Assembly: GCA_963978905.1 (NCBI GenBank)
Contig: OZ022258.1
Location: 59,039,638-59,103,637 of the forward strand
Length of the DNA: 64,000 bases
Reading direction: 5' to 3'
Source of the DNA: Trichostrongylus colubriformis
Lineage: Eukaryota; Nematoda; Chromadorea; Rhabditida; Trichostrongylidae
How positions within the stretch are numbered: the stretch's first letter is position 1; each line of letters begins with the position of its first letter. A program made the translations under genes and the position numbers. The notes under the pieces are model-generated. The model was not told the origin of the DNA, did no database searches, and saw nothing but the letters and a program-made list of their open reading frames with translations. Positions 1 to 64,000 of this stretch are shown here, in pieces.

Positions 1-224
1 GTCAAATACGGCCCCTCTGTCTAGGAATCCTCGACTCTCGGTGTACCTTGTTTGCCATGTATAGCGCCTCGCGCGTCCATATATTTGCAGGTTCTCGTAA
101 TTCATACCTCTCAGCGGCTCCTTATTTACTTCCGATTACTACTTTCAGGAATTGTTCCACGAAATCTGGCTCTATGTTGTTTCGAGTTTCGCACAGGTCG
201 TGATGGGAACACTATAACCTGCAG

Positions 225-301
225 TCCCGTCCGACGGCGAGCCCTTCTATGTCTGTGATTGCCTGCTTGGCACAAAGCTTGACTGTGAGAGCGAATTCAT
301 C
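225..301 (+). CDS. isolated EGF-like exon fragment
   Basis: After a CTGCAG acceptor an open 25-codon stretch reads PSDGEPFYVCDCLLG and then KLDCESEFI, ending at a GTATGT donor. The CxC...C spacing resembles the second half of an EGF module. It lies upstream of the neurexin start codon, so it may be the tail of a neighbouring gene, an alternative 5' exon, or chance. Only three of six EGF cysteines are present and the partner exon was not found. Confidence 0.27.
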
Positions 302-833
302 GTATGTAGACGAGTTGCACCTACTTGCTACTGTTTGCTGCTATTCGCCTTCGCAAATGTTCCTGCAGACAATTTTTGTTCTTTTCAAAAACCTGTTCCT
401 AGCTTCTTGATTCTCCTAGTAAGTGTGAAATGAGAATTTTTCCCTTTCTTTCTTCACATCTCAGAACAGGTGTTGAAAGGCAGTGGTCGTGCTCTAGACG
501 TGAAGGCGGGACCACTACAACAATCCCCCATTTTGTAGCCCACGTGGGACCTTTGGAACCGCCCCTTGAAAGGAGCATATATCTTTCATGCTGGTGTCTG
601 TTTTGGTTAACTACCTATTTTATTCATTCCTCACATGAGCTTGTGAAGGTTCGTTGACTTCAAGAACAATTCGCCTCCACCGTCTTCTTTTTCCACTCAA
701 TGAGCATAAAGCGCAAAATTTCGTTGTATTTGTCTTCTTGTCGTTTTTCTAATGTCAGCTCGCGTCACTCTCCACAATCCTTGTATTTTTATGTGATTTT
801 CTCTTATTCAGTTTTTATGTCCCCCTGTGGACG
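302..833 (+). other. upstream region of the neurexin gene, no feature recognised
   Basis: This stretch holds only short stop-rich frames. It must contain the 5' UTR and possibly the promoter if 834 is the true start, but I see no TATA box, trans-splice acceptor or initiator that I would defend. Confidence 0.4.
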
Positions 834-54714
<53,881 letters not shown>

Positions 54715-57700
54715 GTAATCCTATATGACTCAGCTTGGAAAGGGCTTCCGGTGCGATTGACTATGATCCTAACGATTCAGTATCCAAGATAACTATGTAT
54801 GAAATAAGATCTTGGCGTTACAAACGAATATTTGGAAATTCTAGAAAAGTTCTATTCGTGACTGTAAAGGGATGCCAAACTCACGGATGAAAAGGGAAGT
54901 GTTCAGCGCGAAGTTTTGTTACGAAACTTTTAGCTATTTTGCGTGGGATCGCCTTTTCTAAGAGGCAAGATCACGTTATCAAAATTTGATTGCGTCCTTG
55001 TGACACTAGGAGAATAGTCGATTGCTTTCATTGTCTCCTTAATAAGTTTACCGCTACTGGGTTGGTTTTGCCTTTCCGTTTCATTCCTTGTCTTTCCTAG
55101 GAAAACCGTCAAAACATACATGTAACTGTTTAATACAAGCAGTTGAAGTCAGCTGCAGCCTCGGAGATCATGTCACATCAAATTATAGCCTTGTTCGTAA
55201 TTGCACCCTTTTAACGGGTGGCCATCAGCGAAGCCTAAGTGCCCATTCGGGATAATGGCTCTCAAAGGGTACCACATCGCGCCCTCACATTGCCGTGCAG
55301 TCCTCAGATACTGCCTAAATAGAGACATTGTCGTACTCGATAAATGCTCCCGATATTCTTTTGTGAGAGTCACACTGATGCGCCTGCGAAGCTCAGCTGA
55401 TTCACCCAGAAGGTTTTTTTTCTTTTTTTCTGTTTAATTCGATGAGTTTCTTAAGAACTCCGCAGTAACCGTTTAAGCAACTAGTACAAATGGTGCTGAT
55501 CACTTCTTCATTAATCAACAAGGTTTCCCTTCAGTCAATCCAATCCACTAGCACTTTCCAATTAGCACCGAGTTATTGAGATGTTCCAAATTTATCCTGC
55601 ATCGTGGTGAAGCAGCTGTTCGATCACAGGATGTTGTTTCTATGTTCTCCAACCGTTTTCCTCCAGTTTGCAAACTTTCTATAGCTTTCGGGTTTTCGGA
55701 TGGAACCTTGTTGAACTCAGAGCATAATCCTTTCGCTGAACTTCCGGATTGAAAAGCTGATTCTGCCCTTTCTGGTGCATAAAGCCGCTAGACCGTGATC
55801 GATGGGGGGGGGGGGGGGAGGGGGAAGAGAGTCAGCACTTTGATCAGCTGTTACGACTTTCTTCAGACAGCGTGAACGGCAGGATGGAAACATTTTGCGA
55901 AGTGTGAGCAACACGCGCTCGAAATCGTTCCATGGAGAAGATGTCAATTGAGTACTCATTAAAGCCACAGAATTGAGAGCTTCCACAATTTGCATTTCCG
56001 CAACATGTAAGGGTTGAAGCCACGGATCGAGTCACCCTTTGTCATATCAAATTTCATGTCGCATTAGTTGAGCATGCACATTTCACGTTTTCTAATCTTC
56101 AGGGTTATTTTATGGCTTTTTGAGCAGCTAGTTGCCGTGACATACCGTGGGAGCAGTTCAGATCAGCTCTCGTTCCTGTGATATTTTATAGACACAGATA
56201 CCGCCGCTGTTTTGCCCTTATAAAGCTCATTTCATCCAACGACGAGGAGAACGTCGTTTTTTCTGGCCACTAACGCCGTCGCCGCGTTGCATGGTTAATC
56301 CACTCGCCTCAAGCATGGATTCCTGTCCGTTCCTTTTTATAATCCTCCCAAAGAAATGCATTGGCGAGCCATCTTGTTTGTGCGTGCAGCATAGCTGAGC
56401 AGTGAAGAGAGTGAGTCGAGTGGCCCTCAGTCTCTTGCCCGAACAATCTTCCCAAAGTAATTCCGCAAGCTGGACGATCGGCTTCAGCCGCTGTCGCTCT
56501 CTCAGGAATGAACCTAATCAAGCGGATGTCAGCCCTTTCACACAAACCAATACTTAGTAGCGGTATTGCGCCATTACTGCAGATCGACGAGCTTTCAGTT
56601 GGCAATATCACTTCTCTTTTCAAACGAGTGCTCACCGCTTTGAACTCGATACCTTCGCTGTCTTACGGAAGCCATCGCTTAAACTCTGCCGTAAGTTACC
56701 ATTGAAGCCTTTGCATCCTATGACCATTCAATTTGAAACACGCAACAGTTTTCCGGAATTGCACTGGTTCTAAAGTTTATTGAAATATGATTATGGTTAC
56801 TAAGAGTGTTTGACGCGAATCCCAATTTTCTTTCAAATTTATTTGACATGTACTATTCAACAGCATATTGTTCGTTAATGCGCACAACTCTTCCAATCGA
56901 ATAAGCTATATCTGCTTTTCTTATGTGCTTTTCTCAACCCCTGAATTTAGCATATTAGAAGTTTTTGAACGCAGTAACACCTCTCCCCACATTATCTGCT
57001 TTTTTTAAATTTCGAGTTGGTAAGCAAGACTTGGGAGAGGTGGCACTCGTCTAAAAATATGCTCGTGGAATACGATGAATCAAAGTGCCATCCTGGCTGT
57101 TTCTTTCCATTTTTTTTTTGATGTTTACGAAACGTTGAGGCAGGTGTTGAGGCAAACAAAAGAATTGTCACGAGCTGTGTATGCTCTAGCAATGGTTTCC
57201 ACCACCTTCCGCAGGGCAGCCAGCAACCGAGGGATCTATATCATAGTCTTTCACGGAAGTTATGTACGTATATGACAGGATTACGAAGACGTGGCTGTAA
57301 AAGATACGATGATCACTTCGCGCTTCACGCAGGTCCTGCTCTTCACCTGTTTCGCAGGTTCTGGAACTTCTTTGAAATTGTTGTTTTTGAGTACAGTGAG
57401 CTTATATAATTGTTCGGCGTTGAGACGCTTTGCTCACCAGCAATGAGCCTTTTTGAGGATTCTCAAACCATTCATAAGAAACATCAATTATGGTTCAAAG
57501 TGCTTGCTGGCAGAATCCGCTCTGGCACAGCCTCGAGAACTCCAAGGCATTTTGAAGAGTCTCTGAGCAGAGCCATTCAGTGTTCCCACGCGTTCACATA
57601 ATCCGTTATGCACGTGCCGTAAATCTGCGCTCTACATTACATACATAATGCTTCCTATTAGTTGTTATCGAGTAGTTTACTCCTTTTAACTTGAGCTCCA

Positions 57701-59760
57701 ACGAATCTATCAACTTTCTCAGGTTCAACAAATCCTGTAGGGGGGGGGGGGTGGGGGGAGGGGCATTCTGGCAATGAGAGACTCACTTACTCACACCATA
57801 GCAATGAAGGCGGTCTTCATCCCCAGTCTGCAAGCCATAATCTTTATTCCCTTATTTTTTCGATTCCTCAGCCTGTATCTAGCAACTTATGTCCTGTAGA
57901 ATCTATTCGATTAGCCTTACGTATGGAACCTGCGTTCCTCCTCTGTATGGACGTGTGGGTGATTTTGGCGCACTGACTTTCTCTCACGTTCCTTGCCAGA
58001 GGATTACCAGAGATTTCCACGGACTTCTCAATAGAGCTGAATCAATGCCAACTTTTTGACTTCATTCTTCAGATGTGTTTCGTCTGGAATTGTCAGAAGA
58101 ATATCGAATTCGTGTGTGGATTCTCAGTAGGCCACTGAATACAGAGTGACCCTTATACAGATACAGCATACAAGGTGAACCCGTTTTTCAGGCATAACTT
58201 ATCTCCAAGTAAATGTAGCTTCAAGCATTTTCATGCAAACTGCACTTCACAATCAGTGATATCTATTTGATACATACTCTCCTTTTGTTGAGATTACTGA
58301 TCGGACACCCCTCCAATACGTTGCTGCTGCGGCTCGTTCAGTACACTTCGGCGAATTGTGTTGCATTCAGAGCTTTCATACTACCTTTGATATTTCTCAT
58401 CTTCGGTACAAAGTAGATTAGGAGCAGTTCGATCATAGTGGATAAGCGATTTTTGTCATAAAAATTCCTTTATTGCTCAGTTAGATAGTGGCACTCCGCA
58501 GAGGGTTGAACACCCTCCAACTGCTAGCCGAGCAATGGGCTGTACTGTTCGACAGTTTCACTCGGGATACATTGTTGTAAGTATTGATAAGCCAGGCCCT
58601 TAAAAAATATTGAATAGACTATAGCAAATGGGATGTAGCAAAATGGTGCACGAATTATGGATCACCTCGTAGTTTAAAATCCCCTGTTTGATCTTTCTGA
58701 AGTCCCTTTTTTTCCGGCTGGAAATGCAAAACCTTCTGTAGTTCATCTCGTACAGAGTGGAGTTGAGGTTGTTGAAGTAACTGGAGTGAGGAAACACAAT
58801 TTTCAGGGGGCAGCTAGAAATCGCTGGATGCTGCTAGTGCTGTAAATGTGTTTTAAATCGCTTGAAATTGCGTCCTTGCTTCTCATTTTTTTTGTTGTTT
58901 TTTTGCTGTGTTTTGAACTTGTATGTGTTTTCCTGATCAGCTCGTTGAGCTTCACAAGGTTGTGCTGTATGTTTTAGGCTTTTCTAGGCTCGATAATAGG
59001 CCGTTCTCGAAGGACGGAGCAGTTTGAAGGAAAATTTTTTTTGATGACGTGAAGACATTTTTTCACACTCCTAGTCTGAGCACTCATATGTGTAGATATA
59101 TGAATTGAACTTCCTGTCATATCAGATGAGCCCCTGTTCTTTGGTGTGGCTTCGAGAAGCGTCTTCGTGTATTCTCTGCTGAGAACATTAACTCGTAGAG
59201 CTTGACGAGCCGATTCCGAAAATACATGAAAGTTTGATAAAAAAAAATCAGGAAGTGATAGAGTTATAGCGAAAGAACGATTGACAAAAGTGTTTTCGCG
59301 CGATTTTCAACATCTTACGGTAACACTGTGGGGTCCTGGTCTGCTCAGCTTACTAATGCGTGGGGTTTTGCTGCCAACTAAACCTTTGTTGAGGTCTTGT
59401 TTGCATCAGTCTTTGGATGAAAACTGAACCCTATAAGTGGGTACTGAACACAAAAATATTACTACTGTTGAGTGGGTCTCAGAGGAACCCACCTCGAGCA
59501 TATGTGCTTAAGATTCAGGCTCGCCGCGCCGTCCATAGCGATAACTCTTTATGGCGTTCTGAATGCTCCTCAGATATCCTTTGATAGGGGTGTTGTTATT
59601 TTGTGTAATTGTGGATGGTATCAGATGCCGTTTCTCAACCTGCAATGTCGGTAAACGGACAGACGTGCAGAGGGAAGCACTACCGCGACGCATGGGCTCG
59701 CGCGTCGCGGCCTCCATCATGGGACGCGTTGGCACACTTATGGCTCTAACTAGAGAAGGA
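54715..59760 (+). other. downstream region, probably intron, no exon identified
   Basis: I searched for a stalk, membrane span and cytoplasmic tail and found none I would defend. 56470-56697 is open between a TTCAG and a GTAAGT but lacks a recognisable sequence. Long G runs occur at 55804-55818 and 57740-57763. 58930-59230 is a half copy of the 43.4-kb foldback. Confidence 0.5.
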
Positions 59761-60820
59761 TTTTACTTCCCATGGAACTTTGAAATGGATCGATGGAGCT
59801 TCGAACGCTGATTATAACTGTGAAAACCAAAATTGCCAAATGGCATCCTGAAGAGAGTTACGAGGGGTCAAAGTTTGCCTTGACTTGCCTGTGATATCTC
59901 AATGGTGAGGCACTTCGTCATCAGCATGACTAGCGGAGAGCCACTAAGGGTTTCCGTGGCTCAGTGGTAGTGAGCCGGTTCTGGAGGCGTGAAGACGTGG
60001 GTTTGCCTCCCGCCGGTGCGGTCTTTTTGGGTTTCATTGTCAGTAAGTGCTTTTCTTTCACTTCTAAACGTTTCCTTGTATGATAGTATTCGCGCGTAGG
60101 GGGTCGAATTATCCCTCTGTGCAAATTTCCAGCCGGATTCAGTTTTTGGCCCAACTTCGGAAAATTAGGGATGGCCAGGGGTTAAGTAGGAGTTTTTTGA
60201 ATTTCCTTCTACAAAAAAATTCTGCAGCTGAACAAGATAACCTAACATACCTATCACACTTGCCCATCACACTAAGCGCACGTAACAAGTGCCAAATAAG
60301 GTCATTTGCTCGGCAAAGGTCAGCGACTTCTCCTTTGTTGAATGGGTTGCCAGCCAATAGCCCATCAGTTTTTCCGAGATTTGATCAAATTCTCGAATAG
60401 GCTGAAAACTAGTCCCATAGGGTAATTTAATCCCCTGAACACGAAAATCACACTGGTTTTGCGTGAAAACGTATGGCTCGCGCGCTATGGGCTCCCAAAC
60501 ATACCATGAAGTGGTATTACTCTTTTTTCAAAAGAACCTTCATAACTTCGTTCAGGTGATTGTTTGACAGATTCTGAATACAGATTTGAGACCATCATTT
60601 AAAAGCGCGTACAGTGGTATGTGTCTCATTGCAAATGGCCATTCCGACAAACCGTCTGATGGCAAAGTGCCTCGCCAATGAGGTGACACAGGCAAACATT
60701 GATCGCTCGTAACTCGCTTCAGGATGCCATTTGGCAATTTTGGATTTCACAGTTATAATCAGCGTTCAAAGCTCTATCGATTCCCCCTGGTCTCATTTCA
60801 AAGCTCCATGGAAAGTAAAA
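59761..60820. mobile_element. nested foldback element with tRNA-like segment
   Basis: The outer arms (59761-59935 and 60638-60820) are inverted repeats sharing GAACGCTGATTATAACTGTG and TTGCCAAATGGCATCCTGAA. The inner arms (60075-60170 and 60375-60500) match those of the element at 5800-6350. Between them lies a tRNA-like segment (59949-60020). It has no protein-coding capacity. Confidence 0.85.
59949..60020 (+). ncRNA. tRNA-like segment with A- and B-box features
   Basis: TGGCTCAGTGG (59957-59967) fits a pol III A box, with a 5-bp D-arm (GGCTC/GAGCC). GTGGG-TTTGCCT-CCCGC (59997-60013) forms a T-arm with a 7-base loop. TTTTT follows at 60024-60028. The acceptor stem and anticodon arm do not pair well, so this is a tRNA-derived or mimicking sequence within a mobile element, not a working tRNA. 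Confidence 0.5.
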
Positions 60821-60904
60821 TACATTACTTAGTAAGTCTCCTTGTCTCATCGGGCAAGACTCTTCGTGAGCAGCACAGAAGATCTCCGCCTATCACGGTG
60901 TAAA

Positions 60905-61095
60905 GGAGCAACTCTCGACGTGCCGCTGAAGCGGCGAGCCAAGAATCGGGCTCGCTTCGCGCGCACTGCAATGGAAAGAAGCCCGACAAGAGGCTAATAT
61001 GGGGTGTCGCCAAATGTTGTTGTTGAGCTTGTAACATGGGTGCAAAGAAGGCGACTCTTGACTCGCCGCAGAAGCGTCGAGCCTACAATATCGTG
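60905..61095 (-). repeat. degenerate copies of the 30.46-kb hairpin unit
   Basis: On the minus strand 60985-60905 reads GCAGTGCGCGCGAAGCGAGC, GGCTCGCCGC, AGCGGC and GAGAGTTGCTCC in the same order as 30461-30530. A third, weaker copy (GGCTCGACGC, GCGGCGAG, AGAGTCGCC) lies at 61095-61028. The stems are less perfect here. Confidence 0.7.
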
Positions 61096-61099
61096 AACT

Positions 61100-63240
61100 G
61101 CGGATCCAGAACGCAAGTAGATCCGCTTCTCTGACCCCAATCACGATAGCATCGGCCGAATCCCCTCTACTTCACCGCTGTCCCACAGCGTTCTCCGTTT
61201 TGGTCGAACTCAGAGCTATCAACGTCGGTCTCCCACCAATGCGTAGTATACCTTGCGGGTAGTTCCCCACATGCTTTCTCTTACGCGGAGTGCGCAGACA
61301 GAGCGACAAAACGGGAGAAAGTCTGTGCCCAGTGACGACGAACCGCTTCGCGAGCTCACGCTTCGAGGAGTGCTTCCCTGTGCACATTTGTCCGTTTACC
61401 ACTCCCCGTCAACCTGCATGTAATCGTGGGTGGGTCCATTCCCTTTGGCCTGCACAACTTTGCAGGCCTCAACCTTTGCGAACTCAAATTTTGGAGCATT
61501 CACATTTCAACCTGCCACAGAATTGCGTATATCGCGGGCTGCCATAAGTTTGTATAGGAATCCACTGATTCTCATCTATTGTTCGCTTTTACAGAAAAAA
61601 GGTTATAAAGTGCATTTCGAAAGATTCCCTGAGTAAACCTCTCCTGAATACCTCATTTCTGTGGTGAAATGGAGCTGACGCTTGTACGGCCTACACCGTT
61701 GTCGATCATGTGCTTGCCGCCATCAACGGCTGCACTAGGTGGTGCGCTCCGTTTGCAAAATTCTTGACCCTCTAAGGCTACCGTATGGTGGTCGTGACCT
61801 CTTCAAATCTTGGCACAGTTTCATCATAGGATTATGACTGAAACGAAAGTTTCGAATCTATGACGAACCCTGATAGGGAGAGCCGTGGGTAGCACCTTGC
61901 TTCGAGCGAAAATTGGCTATACTACTACATATTGAAGAGTGGCCACTCACTTCCTTGTGATGGCTGCTTTGTATGTTGAGCTCTCCTGATACAAACGATA
62001 CTGCTCCTTGCGCAAAGTATGACCGCGGCCTTACAAACCTATCCTTGGAGTTTTCATATGAACAAAAATCGCATATTTTGTGGTGACCAAATCTACAAAT
62101 CTTAATTTTTGTGTGTAATTTCAAATAATTCAGTGGATGTTCTTTCTCTCTTTTGTTGCTTCAGGCTGCGCTCCGAAGGGTATACGATATTTGTTTGTGT
62201 GAAACCCGAGCCTCATAATTGGAAGGTTCACGTCACGTAATGGAATTGCTTTTCTGAAATAGAAAAGGTCTTACTTCACACCATCAAAGAGTTTATACAA
62301 GGAATGATCAATGAACAGGTGCATTTGGGGGATCGCTAAGTCATTCTACTGATTATTCTGTGAATGATTAGGAAGACCATCACTTACTAGTTTCTTTTTC
62401 GTTTACTGCCTTGCAATCGAAAATGCAGTCTTTACAACGATTCTGGTCCACGTGGTGCTTCATTAGCGGGGTAGATCTGTACCTATATGCTATAGATTAA
62501 TGGCAAAGATAAGGGAAATGTGGGTGATGGGAAATCTTGATGTGAGTCACCCGAATAGAAGCTGCGGGTCTGTGAATATTATATTCGGCAAAATTTCAGG
62601 TGGGAGGATCGCATCTGGGCCTGAAAGAGGCGTCTTTTTCAATGGCAGCCCACATTGTTACCCCAGCCTATCCTTTCTGAGAATCAAGGGCAGGAAGAGG
62701 GTCTCATTCTCGGGTTTTGACCTTTTTATTCCATTCTTTCTTCATATTCATACTACTGGGCACCTCGGTTTTCATATTTAGTATTCTTTTCACATTTGAC
62801 CTGGATTATCCTTATCACTGCCTTTGGGGAGGCAGTGCTGTGCTGACCGTTGCCGCAGCCACATGTCGCTTTGACCATAAGACCGTCGCTGTCGTTCCTT
62901 CTGTGGGATAACGCTAGTCCGCACCAGAGCGAAGCTGATGAACCGTGAAACCTGCCTGCAAGTCGAGCGTTCAATCTCTTTCTGTAGTAAATGGCTCGTA
63001 GGATGGATTGTCAGGATGGTCCTTTCATATGCAGAGTCTCATATGCAGAGTCTTTACGTACGAAGTGACCCACTGGAGGCTATTTATGCGGTCAGATTTA
63101 ACGATGGCGTTATGTTGTCTTCAATTTCAAACATCATCACGAAGCAACTCTTGAATTTCTTGTTGTCATACTCCTTTACCTCTGGGAATCCATCTCTCTC
63201 TTTTTACATGTCAGTTATCAGTATTGTTCACTAATCGCAG
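61100..63240 (+). other. downstream region without recognised genes
   Basis: Only short frames are present. 62650-62820 is an inverted copy of 49640-49800. The frame at 62938-63234 contains LYVRSDPLEAIYAVRFNDGV, which looks somewhat protein-like but is unassigned. Confidence 0.4.
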
Positions 63241-63528
63241 TTAAAAAAGGATGCATGGAAGAATCAGGGTCTCCTTTACCCTCGTGTCCCTTTAGCTGGT
63301 ATCGCACTGCGCACAAGTTCATTTGAGCCTAAGAATTACTGGAGCCGGAGTTATGTTGGGCAGTTTAGGCGTTATGCTTGCTTTTTGCTGCTGCTTTTTT
63401 TTACATTTGAAGGCAGCTCTCACGATAATTCAGTTGTATATTTCATTCCAATCCACAATACCAGCCGGTTGACATTAGTGCGAAAGTCGACGAATGAAGC
63501 GCCACGTAATTTTATCGATCGGCAATAA
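63241..63528 (+). CDS. candidate unassigned exon, 95 open codons
   Basis: Directly after TAATCGCAG the frame reads LKKDAWKNQGLLYPRVPLAG then NYWSRSYVGQFRRYACFLLL and stays open to a TAA at 63526. It lacks an ATG. The hydrophobic ACFLLLLFFTF could be a membrane segment or merely poly-T. I do not recognise it; its phase 0 does not follow directly from neurexin exon 31. Composition argues weakly for coding. Confidence 0.22.
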   Translation, partial: LKKDAWKNQGLLYPRVPLAGIALRTSSFEPKNYWSRSYVGQFRRYACFLLLLFFTFEGSSHDNSVVYFIPIHNTSRLTLVRKSTNEAPRNFIDRQ

Positions 63529-64000
63529 TACGATGCGATGAGTATGAATCTGCTATCATAATTATTCTAAAGGCTACAGGCTTCTTTTTGTTAGGCCCTC
63601 AGTTTTCATATGGATGGTTCGCTCCAGGAGTCCTTCATTTTCCACATAATCCCTACCACTGTCTTTGATACAATCCGTTGAAAATTTCCCGCTCACTCCA
63701 GACATACCCACGATTTTGATGGTTTAGTTTATTTAAGACTTGCCTGAGTAGGTGATTTGACTGATCGAAATCCAATTAAAAAGGAGCTTATGTGCCACCG
63801 TAAAATAAAGCATTCAAGTCATTCATCGTTCATCTGAACATTGATGAAGTATCGGTCGATTCATGTATAGTCATTATTGAATAGTACAGATTTTCTGAGG
63901 AGATTGAGACCTATTCGAGCAGGCCACTGGTGCGTGACTACATTCCACGTATCCATTCAGTAAGATGTGAATTTTTCATTACTCTCAAACAGCAGCGGGA

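Noticed and set aside
56470..56697. Open segment between a TTCAG and a GTAAGT as the neurexin stalk exon
   Set aside because: It is open in more than one frame and on both strands, with no recognisable stalk or membrane sequence; support is too weak.
59949..60020. Functional tRNA gene
   Set aside because: The D- and T-arms are good, but the acceptor stem and anticodon arm fail to pair and the segment lies inside a foldback element.
63343..63410. Hydrophobic translation (GVMLGSLGVMLAFCCCFF) as the neurexin transmembrane segment
   Set aside because: The hydrophobicity comes from a T-rich run, there is no basic stop-transfer sequence after it, and the phase does not follow exon 31.

Overview
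The window is eukaryotic. It has short GT-AG introns mixed with multi-kilobase ones, dispersed transposons and no operon-like packing. The only host gene I can support is a neurexin, read on the + strand from a signal-peptide ATG at 834 to 54714. I built 31 exons by eye. Their phases join without conflict into about 1,293 codons ordered LNS1-EGF1-LNS2-LNS3-EGF2-LNS4-LNS5-EGF3-LNS6, the alpha-neurexin ectodomain. This is the nrx-1 orthologue if the animal is a nematode, which the compact exons, the PAT/DIRS-type and mariner elements and the abundant foldback MITEs suggest. A strongylid-like parasite is plausible but not proven. I found no convincing transmembrane or cytoplasmic exon, so the 3' end of the gene probably lies beyond the window.

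Layout: 1-833 is upstream sequence with one isolated EGF-like fragment. 834-7429 holds exons 1-5 (LNS1), with a decayed copy of part of exon 2 in intron 2, and a perfect 180-bp tandem duplication and a foldback element in intron 4. 8235-12972 is a complete but disabled Ty3/Gypsy LTR retrotransposon, antisense in intron 5. 13511-19153 holds EGF1, LNS2 and the start of LNS3. Intron 11 (19154-30778) contains a 5.36-kb DIRS/PAT-type tyrosine-recombinase retrotransposon (19753-25108), a 1,163-bp pure GT tract, arrays of a 145-bp satellite, and a cluster of perfect GC-rich hairpins (30464-30652). Intron 12 has a dead mariner (31396-32496) and a Tc1-like MITE. 35667-36501 holds the rest of LNS3, EGF2 and the start of LNS4. 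Intron 16 has another MITE, an inverted older 145-bp satellite array, a mariner fossil and a second Tc1-like MITE copy. 40029-54714 holds LNS4 to LNS6, interrupted by palindromic MITEs. 54715-64000 is repeat-rich and includes a nested foldback element with a tRNA-like segment (59761-60820).

The points most worth a second look are: a 52-nt intron in the DIRS element placed so that unspliced RNA makes Gag and spliced RNA makes Gag-Pol; a DIRS internal complementary region that records the exact circle junction; a 45-nt stop-free intron in LNS4 that could act as an exitron; and the hairpin cluster built around GCGAAGC cores, with relatives 30 kb away. All coordinates and translations were worked out by eye; no alignment or search was run.
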